DNA from: DAHUXD01 sp963805495
GTDB taxonomy: Bacteria; Acidobacteriota; Thermoanaerobaculia; UBA5066; Gp7-AA6
DNA length: 64,000 nucleotides
Assembly: GCA_963805495.1 (NCBI GenBank)
Contig: CAWDUQ010000001.1
Coordinates: 1,310,602 to 1,374,601, forward strand
Reading direction: 5' to 3'
How positions within the stretch are numbered: position 1 is the stretch's first letter; every line of letters begins with the position of its first letter. Below, piece after piece: positions 36,907 through 46,419 of this stretch. The position numbers and the translations under genes were made by a program. The notes beneath the pieces are model-generated. The model did no database searches. It was not told the origin of the DNA and was given only the letters and a program-made list of their open reading frames with translations.

Positions 36907-39373
36907 CCGGCCCGGGTTCGCGGGCTCCGGATCCATCGTCCCGGGCCGGTGCAGGACGGGCGCCGCCGGGAGCCAGGCGCGCCGCGGCATCCTCGTCCAC
37001 CGATCGCAGGTGCAGGTCGCGCTGCGGGAAGGGAATTTCGACTCCGGCGGCGCGGAACTGCCGGTCGATCTCGACCCGGAGATCGCTCAGGGTCGGCAGG
37101 CGCAGGGAAATCTCCGGGAGCCACACGCGCACCTCGAAGTTGAGCGAGCTGTCGCCGAACCCGGCGAAAAGGATCTGAGGGGCGGGATCGGCGAGCACCG
37201 ACGGGTGCTTCTCCGCGGCCGCCGTCAGGATGCCGAAGACCTTTTCGATGTCACTCCCGTAGGCCACCCCGACCTCGACGATGACCCGATTCTGCCGGCT
37301 CGAGAGGGTCCAGTTCGTGAGCCGCTGAGACACGAGCTCGCCGTTGGGAACCACGATTTCGGAGCCGTCGTAGCTGGACACGACCGTGGCCCGGAGGCCG
37401 ATGTGCTTGATCGCGCCCCAGTCGGACCCGACGACGACGGTGTCTCCCGCGCGTACCGGTCGCTCGAAGAGCAGGACCAGTCCGCACACGAGATCGTTGA
37501 CGATGTTCTGGAGGCCGAAGCCGATGCCCACGCCGAGCGCGCCGGCCACGATCGCGAAGCTGCGCAGCTCCACGCCCATCACGGCGAGCGCCAGGAGGGT
37601 TCCGACGAGAACCAGCGCGTAGTGGACGAGGCGCGCGACGGCGTCGCTGACGCCGGGCTCGATGCCGCGGCGCTGCAGGATCTTTCCGCGCAGGAGGGCG
37701 CTCACCGCGGAGGAGGCGAGGAGCGCGACATACAGGACGAACGCGCCCTTGATCAGGCTCGCCACGGTGAGGTGCAGCGATCCGACGTCGAGGCCGGCGC
37801 CGGCGATGGCCTGCCAGGTCTTCCACGGAGACGGGGCGATTTCCCAGGCGTCGAGAACGCTCAGCAGGGCCCCGAGGACGAACACCGCCTCGATGAGTCG
37901 GGCCAGCCGAAGGCCGAGCTGGTAGAGCGCCTGGCGGACGAGGGGATAGCGGCCCTCGGTGACGCGGTGACCCAGGACCGCGAGAGCACCGCGGAGCAGG
38001 CGCACGAGGAAGGCGACGACGAAGCCGACGAATCCCGTCGCAACGGTCGAGGAAATGAGCCAGCGGCCGAGGTCGTCGAAGCCCAGGACCTCGGCCACCA
38101 GGGTGACGGCGAGCATCGCGGCCCCGAGCGTCAGCGCGATCGTGAGCCAGTGACTGCGACCCAGATCCCGGGCGTTGCGCCGCGCCAGCAGGAGCAGGAA
38201 CGGGATGCCGGCCAGGGCGGCGACCGAGAGGATGATTCGGAACAACGAGGCCGGCAGCGCGATCCACTCGAGCACTCCGAAGACCGGGAGGAAGACGGCC
38301 AGGATGTACACGATTCGTCGCAGGCGCCGGTTCTTGAACAACGAGGCGGCGAGGACGGACGCCGAGACGGCGATCGCGATCCACATGAGCAGCTGCCACG
38401 CCGCCGGCGGCGGACCGTAGAGTGCGCTCAGACCGACGACGGCCCCGAACGTCCCGATCGCCCAGGGGTGCCGGAGGACGGCCCAGTCTTCTCCGTCGCG
38501 CCCGGACCGGCGCACGCGGCGGACACCGTAGGCGATGACCCCAACGGCGAACAATTGAAGCAGGACGACGCCGGCGTTTCTGACCAGGAACGCCGGGTCC
38601 AGTCGCGGCCTCGCCTGGATGCCGCGTCCCGGGGCCGCGATGTCGGTTCGGAGAGCCTCGCCGAACTCCGGCGAGAAGAGCCGCGGAGCTGTTCTGACGA
38701 GCATGTCCTGGCGGCGGCGGCGACGCTGTTCCTCGGTGCTCTCGACGATCTCCAGGTTCTCGCGGCGGATTCGCTCGAGGGTTTCTTCGACCGTGAGGAG
38801 GGTCGGAAACACCTCCGCGGTCCGGGCCACGACGGCCCGGATGCGCTCCTCGGCCCTGGCCACCTGCGGAGCGAGAGTCTGCCACTGAGGGTCCGCGCGA
38901 AGGACGGACGCCCAGGAGCGCCAGAAATCGCGCCGCTCCGTCCAGTCTCTTCGAATTTCCGCGAGCCTCTTGAGCCGCTCCCCGATGCCCCGCCGCGGTG
39001 TCTCGAGGGCGCCGTTGTCTGCGAGCGCCCTGTCGTGAATCATCGAGACGCGTCCCGGCCGCACATAGCCCTGGTGGTGAGCGGCCTCCAGCTCGCTCTG
39101 GAGGCCGTTCCGGCGTTCGGCCGCCGCCTCGACCTGGCGGGAGAGGCTCGAGACGTCGGCGATGCGCGCGATCTCGAGCTCGGCGGCCGCCGCGGCGTCG
39201 GCCACGTCGTCGGCCCGCGAGACGACCTCGTAGGCCTCGGGGTACGGCGTCGGCGTGAGCCCCTTTGCCTCCGGGGCCGGAGTGGGAGTCGCCGGGGCCT
39301 GGCCGAACGCCAGGCTCCCGAAGCCGGCCGCCGCCAGCCCGCAGACTCCGACGATTCGCGCCAGTCTCCTCAT
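36881..39373 (-). CDS. Large MscS-family channel (MscK-like)
   Basis: 830 residues: signal peptide (GVCGLAAAGFGSLAFGQ), a periplasmic helical region to about residue 250 with coiled-coil character, about ten membrane helices, and a C-terminal MscS module (about 590-790) with ALGVGIGFGLQNIVNDLVC and LLFERPVRAGDTVVVG. The C-terminus again has EIPFPQRDLHLRS. The layout resembles MscK/YbdG-large-type channels. It is the third MscS-related gene within 6 kb. Confidence 0.92.
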   Translation of the reverse strand: MRRLARIVGVCGLAAAGFGSLAFGQAPATPTPAPEAKGLTPTPYPEAYEVVSRADDVADAAAAAELEIARIADVSSLSRQVEAAAERRNGLQSELEAAHHQGYVRPGRVSMIHDRALADNGALETPRRGIGERLKRLAEIRRDWTERRDFWRSWASVLRADPQWQTLAPQVARAEERIRAVVARTAEVFPTLLTVEETLERIRRENLEIVESTEEQRRRRRQDMLVRTAPRLFSPEFGEALRTDIAAPGRGIQARPRLDPAFLVRNAGVVLLQLFAVGVIAYGVRRVRRSGRDGEDWAVLRHPWAIGTFGAVVGLSALYGPPPAAWQLLMWIAIAVSASVLAASLFKNRRLRRIVYILAVFLPVFGVLEWIALPASLFRIILSVAALAGIPFLLLLARRNARDLGRSHWLTIALTLGAAMLAVTLVAEVLGFDDLGRWLISSTVATGFVGFVVAFLVRLLRGALAVLGHRVTEGRYPLVRQALYQLGLRLARLIEAVFVLGALLSVLDAWEIAPSPWKTWQAIAGAGLDVGSLHLTVASLIKGAFVLYVALLASSAVSALLRGKILQRRGIEPGVSDAVARLVHYALVLVGTLLALAVMGVELRSFAIVAGALGVGIGFGLQNIVNDLVCGLVLLFERPVRAGDTVVVGSDWGAIKHIGLRATVVSSYDGSEIVVPNGELVSQRLTNWTLSSRQNRVIVEVGVAYGSDIEKVFGILTAAAEKHPSVLADPAPQILFAGFGDSSLNFEVRVWLPEISLRLPTLSDLRVEIDRQFRAAGVEIPFPQRDLHLRSVDEDAAARLAPGGARPAPARDDGSGAREPGPATTPTRGR

Positions 39374-39454
39374 TCCGGAGCTGGTTTTACAACAAGTGCG
39401 GACTCCGGGCGCGTCGAATCGATAACCGGCGCCGTCCGGCCCGCCCGCCGGCGT

Positions 39455-40870
39455 CTACGGGAAGATGCCGAGCTCCCCGTAGCTGACGGCGACCTTTCGG
39501 ATCGCCAGGACGAAGGCCGCCGTCCGCAGGTCCGGGATCTTTGCTTGCTCCTTCTGGACGGCCCGGATTTGCTGGAAGGCGGAGCTCATCGTCTCTTCGA
39601 GTCCCGAGTTGACGAGGTCTTCCTCGTTCGGCCCGCGGACGAGGCGTTTGCGCTCGCCCTCGGACAGAGACTTGCCCGACGTCTTTTCGATCGCGCCCAC
39701 CATCTCCCGTGCGCTCAGCTCCTCGAATCGCTTCGCCATGCGCCCGAACCGGACGTGGGAAAGGTTTTTCAGCCATTCGAAGTAGGAGACCGTCACGCCG
39801 CCCGCGTTCAGGTACATGTCGGGGATCACGAGAACCCCGCGGGACCGCAGGATCTCTTCCGCGTCGGTGGTCGTGGGGCCGTTGGCGGCTTCCGCGACGC
39901 ACCGGGCCCGCACCCGGGGCGCGTTGTCCGGCGTCAGGACGTTTTCGAGCGCGGCCGGGACGAGCACGTCGCAGTCGAGCTCGAGCGCCGCCGCGCTCGA
40001 GGGCAGGTCCGTCGATCCCGGGAAGCCCGTGAGTCGCCCGGACTCATTCCGGTGGCGGACGACCGCCTCGAGATCGAGCCCGTCGGGTGCCGCGATGGCG
40101 CCCTCGTATTCGGCCAGACCCACGAGCACCGCGCCGCCTTCCTGAAGGAACCGGGCCGCGTGGTAGCCGACGTTGCCGAGACCCTGAACGACCACGCGCT
40201 TGCCGGCCAGGCCTGGAGTCATGCCGTGTCGGCGAACGAGCTCGGTGTCGGCCATGGCCTCCCGGATCCCGTAGAAGACCCCGCGGCCGGTCGCCTCGGT
40301 GCGGCCCCGGATTCCTCCCTGGCTGACGGGCTTTCCGGTCACGCAGCCCAGGGCGTCGACTTCGCCGGGGTGGAACTGTCCGTAGGTGTCCGCGATCCAG
40401 GCCATTTCCCGGGCGCCGCTGCCGTAATCGGGTGCCGGCACGTCGACGCCCGGCCCGAGGAAATTCTTCTTGATCAGTTCGGCCGCGTACCGCCGGGTGA
40501 TCCGCTCGAGCTGCTCCACGTTGGTCTTGCGCGGATCGACACGGATGGCGCCCTTGGCACCCCCGAAGGGGACATCGGCGATGGCGCACTTGTACGTCAT
40601 CAGGGCCGCCAGGGCCTGGACTTCGTCGGCGTCGACTTCCAACGAATACCGGATCCCGCCCTTCACCGGGAGCTTGTGGTGGCTGTGCTCGGCCCTCCAG
40701 GCTTCGATGACTTCGACGCCGCCGCCCAACCGGCGGACCGGAAACTGGAAGCGGTAGACGCTGTTGCACGTCTTCATCTGCTCGAGCAGGCCCGGCGGAT
40801 ACTCTCCGAACGCGGCGGCCGCGTCGAAGTTGCGGTTCACGGTCTCGAGCAGGCTGCCGGGCTTGGTCAT
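39455..40870 (-). CDS. Glu/Leu/Phe/Val dehydrogenase (glutamate dehydrogenase type)
   Basis: 471 residues from ATG 40870 behind a perfect AGGAGGAATTC. The same frame is open much further upstream, but this extension overlaps the saccharopine dehydrogenase gene and is not coding. Family motifs: HHKLPVKGGIRY (substrate Lys70), catalytic Lys94 in MTYKCAIADVPFGGAKG, Rossmann GLGNVGYHAARFL near 230, and PDMYLNAGGVTVSYFEW. It interconverts glutamate and 2-oxoglutarate with ammonia. Placement after two saccharopine-pathway genes suggests handling of the glutamate released in lysine breakdown. Confidence 0.95.
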   Translation of the reverse strand: MTKPGSLLETVNRNFDAAAAFGEYPPGLLEQMKTCNSVYRFQFPVRRLGGGVEVIEAWRAEHSHHKLPVKGGIRYSLEVDADEVQALAALMTYKCAIADVPFGGAKGAIRVDPRKTNVEQLERITRRYAAELIKKNFLGPGVDVPAPDYGSGAREMAWIADTYGQFHPGEVDALGCVTGKPVSQGGIRGRTEATGRGVFYGIREAMADTELVRRHGMTPGLAGKRVVVQGLGNVGYHAARFLQEGGAVLVGLAEYEGAIAAPDGLDLEAVVRHRNESGRLTGFPGSTDLPSSAAALELDCDVLVPAALENVLTPDNAPRVRARCVAEAANGPTTTDAEEILRSRGVLVIPDMYLNAGGVTVSYFEWLKNLSHVRFGRMAKRFEELSAREMVGAIEKTSGKSLSEGERKRLVRGPNEEDLVNSGLEETMSSAFQQIRAVQKEQAKIPDLRTAAFVLAIRKVAVSYGELGIFP

Positions 40871-40916
40871 GAATTCCTCCTGCGGATCGGATTCGGACGG
40901 TTCAGGGAAACATAGC

Positions 40917-42269
40917 TCACCCGGTCGCCCGGGGCGTCGAGGCAGGCCAGGGGACTTCCTCGACTGTTTGATCGGCGACGATTCCGCGCTCCCGGAGGGC
41001 CTCGAGCACCGGAACCGTGATGCGAGGGTCCAGGGGGATCTGGACGCCTGGAATCGGGATCCTCCCCTCGAGCAGAAGGCGGCAGGCCACGGCGGCCGGG
41101 AGGCTGACCGTGCGCGCGAGCGCGGAGTCGTCGCCGGCCTCGCCCCGCACGACGAGCCGGACGCTGATCTGCCGGGCCGAGCCGTTGCCGTAGACCGCGA
41201 GGCAGCGGTGCTCCAGGGCAACGAGGTCGTGTTCGCCCGGGGCATAGCGCAGCCGTTCCTGAAGAATTCGGGTGAGCACGTCGAGCGGAGCGTCGCGACC
41301 GTCCGGGACCGGTCGGCCCGAGAGCAGTCCGAGCCACTCGAGCCGCGCGAGGACCGGGTGTCCCTGCGCAACGCCGAGCCGCTGCGCCAGCCGCTCGGAG
41401 AGGCTCCCGGAGCCGGGCGGGAGGTGGCGGTCGAGGAACTCCGCGTACGTCAGGTTCGAGACGTCTTCCGGCTCGAGGCCGAGCAGTCCGAGATCGAAGA
41501 GAGCGTGCCACGTCTGGCACCACCCCGGATACCTCAGGGTGCCGCGGAAGAAGTCCCGGACGCCCGGCACGCCGTAGGCGTCGAGATAGCGAAGGCAATT
41601 CCGGTTCGGATAGGCCTCCAGCCGCCCGACGCCGGGAATCTCGATCGACCGGGGATCGTCGAAGAGGTCCGGGAACGGGCGCTCGATCACTGCGCCCTGT
41701 TCCAGGTACCGCACCGGGTTACGGGCCGCGAGCACCACGCCGCGCGGGCTCCACGCAAACTTGTAGCCCCAGGGATTGTCGTTGGAGTCAGGCGCGGGGA
41801 TCGCGCCGCAGCACGAGGAAAAGGAAACGACGCGGCCGCCCTCGGCCTGGATGCTTCGGATCAGGGTGATGGCGGTCATGTGGTCGATTCCCGGGTCCAG
41901 GCCGATTTCGTTCAGGAGCAGGACCCCCCGCTCGCGCGCACGCGCGTCCAGTGCCTGCATGGCGTCCGACACGTAGGACGTGGTCACCAGCGGTACGCCC
42001 TGCTCGAGGCAGACCCGGGCAATGCCGGCGTGCCGGTCGGCCGGAAGCAGGCTGACGACGACTTTCGCCTGGGAGATTTCGGCGCGCAGGTCCGCTTCTG
42101 CCGACGCGTCGGCTTCCACGGCGGTGGCGCGCGGCCTTCCGGCGATCAGTGCGTGGGCCCTCCCGATGTTGAGCGTCAGGAGCCGCAGCTCCACTTCCGG
42201 CAGCTCGAGCAAATCGTCGACGAGGGGCTTGACGACGAGGCCGGCGCCCAGGATGAGGATTCGCCTCAA
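40917..42269 (-). CDS. Saccharopine dehydrogenase (glutamate-forming type)
   Basis: 450 residues. The Rossmann start RRILILGAGLVVKPLVDDLL is followed by LRAEISQAKVVVSLLPAD and the family segment GLDPGIDHMTAI, with SFSSCCGAIPAPDSNDNPWGY-like substrate loop. In the lysine pathway it oxidises saccharopine to glutamate and 2-aminoadipate semialdehyde. The start is TTG at 42269, overlapping the stop of the upstream gene (TTGA); translation is probably coupled. The same frame runs on to 43559 without a stop, but that part is a shadow of the reductase gene. Confidence 0.93.
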   Translation of the reverse strand: MRRILILGAGLVVKPLVDDLLELPEVELRLLTLNIGRAHALIAGRPRATAVEADASAEADLRAEISQAKVVVSLLPADRHAGIARVCLEQGVPLVTTSYVSDAMQALDARARERGVLLLNEIGLDPGIDHMTAITLIRSIQAEGGRVVSFSSCCGAIPAPDSNDNPWGYKFAWSPRGVVLAARNPVRYLEQGAVIERPFPDLFDDPRSIEIPGVGRLEAYPNRNCLRYLDAYGVPGVRDFFRGTLRYPGWCQTWHALFDLGLLGLEPEDVSNLTYAEFLDRHLPPGSGSLSERLAQRLGVAQGHPVLARLEWLGLLSGRPVPDGRDAPLDVLTRILQERLRYAPGEHDLVALEHRCLAVYGNGSARQISVRLVVRGEAGDDSALARTVSLPAAVACRLLLEGRIPIPGVQIPLDPRITVPVLEALRERGIVADQTVEEVPWPASTPRATG

Positions 42270-43522
42270 ACGCGGGCCCCGTCGATGCTCGTGGCGAGAT
42301 ACCGGAAGGCCGGCGCGAGCTCTCCCCCGTGGGTGACGACCGCACCGAGGAGCGCCGCCGGCAGCGTCAGGTGTTCGAAGTCGACGCGGGTGTCGGCCGT
42401 CACGAGACCGGCGAGGAACGGAAAGAGGGAGTCCCCGAAGTGCTCGGACGCATCGAGAGGGAACTCGGCCGGGAGATTGTCGACGGCGAGAACGACGGGA
42501 CCCGGTCCGTCGAAGCCCGTGCGCGTCCGGCCGCTCGCCGGGTCGTACGTGTAGACGGGCTCGTCCGGGGTCGTGGATCGCACCGTGGCGGCGATGGAAC
42601 CGTCGATGTCGCAGGAGATGTCGGCGAGGACCCGGAGACGCGGCCGCGCCCGGGAGCCGAAGAGCTGCGCGAGCGCCTCGCGGGTGACCAGCCGCGGCTG
42701 TCCGGGCATCCAGTAAATGCCATTGACCAGCACCGTGAGGTACGGAAGGTGCTGCTCGAACGCGGCGCGGTGGTCCCGACGGAAGACGACCTTGTAAACG
42801 GCGTGCCGGGACAGGCCCTTGTTGAGGAACAGCCCGGGCAACTCTTCCGGCGAGACCTCCACGACCGGGAGCCGGTGGAAGATCTCCTGGGCGCCGGCGG
42901 CGACGTTGCCCCCTCCCGTGAACCCCACGACCAGGGGGTGAAGCTCGGGGCGCACGCCGCGGTCGCGGATCCGGCGACCGACGGTGGCCGCCAGGTGCTC
43001 GGCTGCGGCCTCCACGCTGCGGTAGCGATGGGCCGGCTGCACGGCGGCAAACGCGCTCTCGATGCCCTCGACCTCGAGGCGGCGTCCCAGGGCCCAGAGC
43101 GCGTCCACCATGCCCGCGAAACCGGCGTGGCGCCCGAAGAAGATGAGCCTTCGGCCGAATCGGTCCACGATCGACTCGTAGTCGATCAGCGTGCAGCCGA
43201 GCTCGAGAAACCGCCGCAGCGCCGGCATGTTCTCCGGCTGCCCCTTGATGACGTGCGGAAAGATCGTGTACGTCGTCTGCGCCCGCAGGCGCTCCGGCGG
43301 GACCTCCTTGACGCCGAGAATCACGCGGCAGTCGGCCAGGTCCGGAACGATGGCCGCGCCGCTCGCCGCGTACTCCTCGTCGGGATAGATGCGCAGCGGC
43401 GAAGACTGGACGGCGACCGACCGGCCCTGCTCCCGAACGAGCTCGGCCACGTGGGCCGGCGAGAGCGGCGTGCGCCGTTCCCAGGCATTCTTGTCCTCGG
43501 CCCGAATACCGATGTCGATCAC
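42266..43522 (-). CDS. Lysine-ketoglutarate reductase-type protein (saccharopine-forming)
   Basis: 418 residues from GTG 43522, with GGAGG about 12 bases upstream. It resembles the N-terminal half of bifunctional 2-aminoadipate semialdehyde synthase: IGIRAEDKNAWERRTPLSP, GVKEVPPERL, YTIFPHVIKGQPENMP, and IDYESIVD. It should condense lysine with 2-oxoglutarate to saccharopine using NADPH. Together with the coupled downstream dehydrogenase it rebuilds, as two genes, the enzyme that is one polypeptide in plants and animals. Confidence 0.92.
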   Translation of the reverse strand: MIDIGIRAEDKNAWERRTPLSPAHVAELVREQGRSVAVQSSPLRIYPDEEYAASGAAIVPDLADCRVILGVKEVPPERLRAQTTYTIFPHVIKGQPENMPALRRFLELGCTLIDYESIVDRFGRRLIFFGRHAGFAGMVDALWALGRRLEVEGIESAFAAVQPAHRYRSVEAAAEHLAATVGRRIRDRGVRPELHPLVVGFTGGGNVAAGAQEIFHRLPVVEVSPEELPGLFLNKGLSRHAVYKVVFRRDHRAAFEQHLPYLTVLVNGIYWMPGQPRLVTREALAQLFGSRARPRLRVLADISCDIDGSIAATVRSTTPDEPVYTYDPASGRTRTGFDGPGPVVLAVDNLPAEFPLDASEHFGDSLFPFLAGLVTADTRVDFEHLTLPAALLGAVVTHGGELAPAFRYLATSIDGARV

Positions 43523-43604
43523 GGCGGCCGCTGCCCTCCGGTTGGGAAGAGTAGCGCACGCCTTCCCGGTACGCCGCCGGTCCGCCGGACTCGAGCTTGC
43601 CGGC

Positions 43605-44714
43605 TCACGGGCCTCCGGCCGCTCCGGCCTCGAGGCGACGCCCGGTGTCGCCGTCGAACCAGAGCAGGCGCGTCGGATCGATGGACACGAAGAGCGACTC
43701 CGGCCACGCGTCCCGGTTCGGCGCCAGGGCCCGGATGGTTTCCTCTCCGACCCGAAGCGTCAGCAGCGCCCGGTCGCCGAGAGGCTCGACGACCTCGAGC
43801 TTCGCCGGCCAGGCGCCGGGACGTGGCTCTTCGGAGACGGCGACGTGCTCGGGGCGAACACCGAGGTCGAGCGCCCGGGCGGCCGCGAGGCCCCGGGGCA
43901 GAGGGACCCGCTGCGCGCGGCCGACGAAGACGGCGCCCTCGGCGCGTCCCCGCCAGACCGTCAAGCGGGGGCTGCCGACGAAGGTCGCCGTGAAGAGGTC
44001 GGCCGGCCGTTCGTAGATCTCGAGCGGGGCGGCACGCTGCAGCGCGCGGCCCTCGCGCAGAAGCAGGATCTCGTCCGACAGGCTCATCGCCTCCGCCTGG
44101 TCGTGCGTCACGTAGAGCACCGTGGCCTCGAGCCGGCGGAAGAGGCTCTTGAGCTCGGCGCGCATCCCTTCGCGCAGCAGCGCGTCGAGATTCGAGAGCG
44201 GCTCGTCCATGAGGTAGAGGCGCGGGCGGCGGGCGAGAGCGCGGCCGAGTGCCACGCGCTGCTGCTGGCCGCCGGAGAGCTGCCCGGGGCGCCGCCCGAG
44301 GAGCTCCGCGATTCCCAGCATCCGCGCCGTTTCGCCGATCCGCGCGTCGATCTCTCCCCGCGGCAGGCCGCGCGCCTCCAGCCCGAGCGAGAGATTGCGC
44401 GCGACGGTCAGGTGGGGATAGAGGGCGTAGCTCTGGAAAACGAAGCCGACGTCGCGCTGGCCCGGCGGCACGCCGTCGAGCGGTCGGCCGTCGAGCGTCA
44501 GGTGCCCCTCGGTCGGCGTCTCGAGCCCGGCGACGATGCGCAGGAGCGTGGACTTGCCGCAGCCGGACGGCCCGAGCAGCGTCAGGACGCGCCCGGGTCG
44601 AGCCGTGAACGAGACGCCGTCCAGGGCCTTCTCGCCTCCCGGGAAGACCTTGCGGAGTCCCTCCGCGACGAGCTCGCCCGCGCCGACTCCCGGGGCCTTC
44701 CCGTGGCCCGTCAT
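43605..44714 (-). CDS. ABC transporter ATP-binding protein, MalK/UgpC type
   Basis: 369 residues. Walker A GPSGCGKST, Q-loop FVFQSYALYPH, signature LSGGQQQRVALGRAL, Walker B LYLMDEPLSNLDA and switch His in THDQAEAMS are all present, followed by the C-terminal TOBE/OB-type regulatory domain (LDLGVRPEHVAV). This long form powers carbohydrate importers of the CUT1 class. It overlaps the stop of the upstream permease gene by 4 bp and ends the importer block. Confidence 0.94.
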   Translation of the reverse strand: MTGHGKAPGVGAGELVAEGLRKVFPGGEKALDGVSFTARPGRVLTLLGPSGCGKSTLLRIVAGLETPTEGHLTLDGRPLDGVPPGQRDVGFVFQSYALYPHLTVARNLSLGLEARGLPRGEIDARIGETARMLGIAELLGRRPGQLSGGQQQRVALGRALARRPRLYLMDEPLSNLDALLREGMRAELKSLFRRLEATVLYVTHDQAEAMSLSDEILLLREGRALQRAAPLEIYERPADLFTATFVGSPRLTVWRGRAEGAVFVGRAQRVPLPRGLAAARALDLGVRPEHVAVSEEPRPGAWPAKLEVVEPLGDRALLTLRVGEETIRALAPNRDAWPESLFVSIDPTRLLWFDGDTGRRLEAGAAGGP

Positions 44715-45532
44715 CCCTTGACGGCTCCGCGCGTCAGCCCGCTCGCGATCCGGCGCTCGAAGAAGAGCACGAGGACGACGAGCGGCGCCGTTGCGACGAC
44801 GACGGCCGCCGAGAGCTGACCCCAGGGGATCTCGTAGATCGAGGCTCCGCCCACGCTCGCCAGGCCGGCGGTGATCGTCTTGCTCTCGTCGCGCGTCAGA
44901 AAGGTGAGGGCGAGGAGGAACTCGTTCCAGCAGGCGATGAAGACGAGGATCGCCGCGGTCACGACGGAGGGAAGGGCCAGCGGCAGCTCGATCCGGACGA
45001 GGCGCTGGAGGGGAGAGAGCCCGTCGAGCGCCGCCGCCTCGTCGATCTCGGACGGGATCTGGCGATACGCGCTCTCCAGGATCCAGATCGCGAGCGGCAG
45101 GGCGAAGGCGGCGTAAGGCACGGCCAGGGCGAGGGGATGGTTGAGCGCGCCGAGGGCCCGGGCCGCCTCGTAGAGCGGGAAGAGCAGCAGGATCGGCGGA
45201 AAGGTCGCCATCAGCAGGAGACCGAAGAGGACGCGACGCCGCCTCCGCCGCGCCATGCGCGCGAGCGCGCTCGCGGCCGGCAGGCCCACGCCGACCGCGA
45301 GCAGCGTCGAAGCGGCGCTCGCCTCGAAGCTGTTGAGGAGGTACCGGCCGAGCGGCTTGCGTTTCGCGAGGGCGGCGAAGTGGGTCAGCGTCGGCGGGCG
45401 CGGGACGTAGACGGTCGGCGTCGCCGTGATCTCCGAGTCCGGCTTGAGCGCGGTCGAAAGCTGCCAGGCCGCCGGCGCGAGGCTCCACACGAGAACGACC
45501 GCGGCGGCCAGGGCGAACCCGGCGCGCTTCAT
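44711..45532 (-). CDS. ABC transporter permease, MalG type
   Basis: 273 residues, six helices, and the EAA loop EIDEAAALDGLSPLQRLVRIELP, which contacts the ATPase. The order helix-helix-EAA-helix and the C-terminal FFERRIASGLTRGAVKG match the MalG-like inner membrane subunit of sugar importers. It starts at ATG 45532, which overlaps the stop of the MalF-type gene, and its own stop overlaps the ATPase start. Confidence 0.93.
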   Translation of the reverse strand: MKRAGFALAAAVVLVWSLAPAAWQLSTALKPDSEITATPTVYVPRPPTLTHFAALAKRKPLGRYLLNSFEASAASTLLAVGVGLPAASALARMARRRRRRVLFGLLLMATFPPILLLFPLYEAARALGALNHPLALAVPYAAFALPLAIWILESAYRQIPSEIDEAAALDGLSPLQRLVRIELPLALPSVVTAAILVFIACWNEFLLALTFLTRDESKTITAGLASVGGASIYEIPWGQLSAAVVVATAPLVVLVLFFERRIASGLTRGAVKG

Positions 45533-46419
45533 CGCGCTTCCCGCCTTCGGGCGTCGGGATCCGCCAGACGGATGACGATCCAGGCGAGCAGGGCGGCGAA
45601 CACCGTGGCTTGCGTCGCGATCGCCGAGCCGTAGCCGAAGTCGAGGTACCGGAAGCCGTTCTGAAAGGCGTAGAGGGACACGGTCTCGGTCGCTCCGCCG
45701 GGCCCGCCGCCGGTCATGACGTACACGACGTCGAACGCCCCGTAGGCCTGCACCGCCCGGAAGAGGGCGGCCACCAGAATCGACGGGGCGAGCAGCGGCA
45801 GGACGATCCGATAGAGCCGCGCCCGGGCGCCGAGGCCGTCGAGACGGGCGGCCTCGAGGATGTCCTCCGGGATTCCCTGAAGGCCGGCCAGCACGATCAG
45901 TGCGACGAACGGAGTCGTCTTCCAGACGTCCGCGAGGATCATGGAGGCCATGGCCGTCCGCGGCTGTCCGAGCCACGCGACGGGCTGCGCGATCAGTCCG
46001 AGTCGCTGCAGGAGATCGTTCGCGACGCCGAAGGAGTCGTTGAAGATCCACACCCAGGCGAGCGCCATGATCGAAGTCGGCAGCGCCCAGGGCAGCATCA
46101 CGGCGGCGCGAAGCGCCCCCCGTCCCCGGAAGCGGCGGTGAAGGACGAGGGCGATCGCCGTCCCGAGGGCCGTGTCGAGGACCGTCGAGGCGCCCGCGAA
46201 GAGAGTCGTGTTCCGCAGGGCGGCCCACCAGCGGCTGTCGGCCCACAGGCGGGCATAGTGAGAGAGGCCGGCGAAGCGCCCGGCGTCCCGCCCCGCGGCG
46301 TCCACGCGTTCGAAGGAAAGTTCGACGACGCGCAGAATCGGGACCGCGACGACCGCCGCGAGCAGCAGCCCGGCCGGAACGAGGAAGATGGCGCGGCCGC
46401 GGGTCTGTTCGGCGCTCAC
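45529..46419 (-). CDS. ABC transporter permease, MalF type
   Basis: 296 residues from GTG 46419. Six helices; EAA loop region IPEDILEAARLDGLGARARLYRIVLP. N-terminal LVPAGLLLAAVVAVPILRVVELSF is typical for MalF/UgpA-like subunits. GTG overlaps the stop of the binding-protein gene. An open frame continues upstream to 47592 but is a shadow of that gene. Confidence 0.93.
   Translation of the reverse strand: MSAEQTRGRAIFLVPAGLLLAAVVAVPILRVVELSFERVDAAGRDAGRFAGLSHYARLWADSRWWAALRNTTLFAGASTVLDTALGTAIALVLHRRFRGRGALRAAVMLPWALPTSIMALAWVWIFNDSFGVANDLLQRLGLIAQPVAWLGQPRTAMASMILADVWKTTPFVALIVLAGLQGIPEDILEAARLDGLGARARLYRIVLPLLAPSILVAALFRAVQAYGAFDVVYVMTGGGPGGATETVSLYAFQNGFRYLDFGYGSAIATQATVFAALLAWIVIRLADPDARRREAR

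Noticed and set aside
40917..43559. A single 880-residue LKR/SDH fusion gene
   Set aside because: The reductase half is encoded in another frame (42266-43522) with its own stop; only the last 450 codons of this frame are protein-like.
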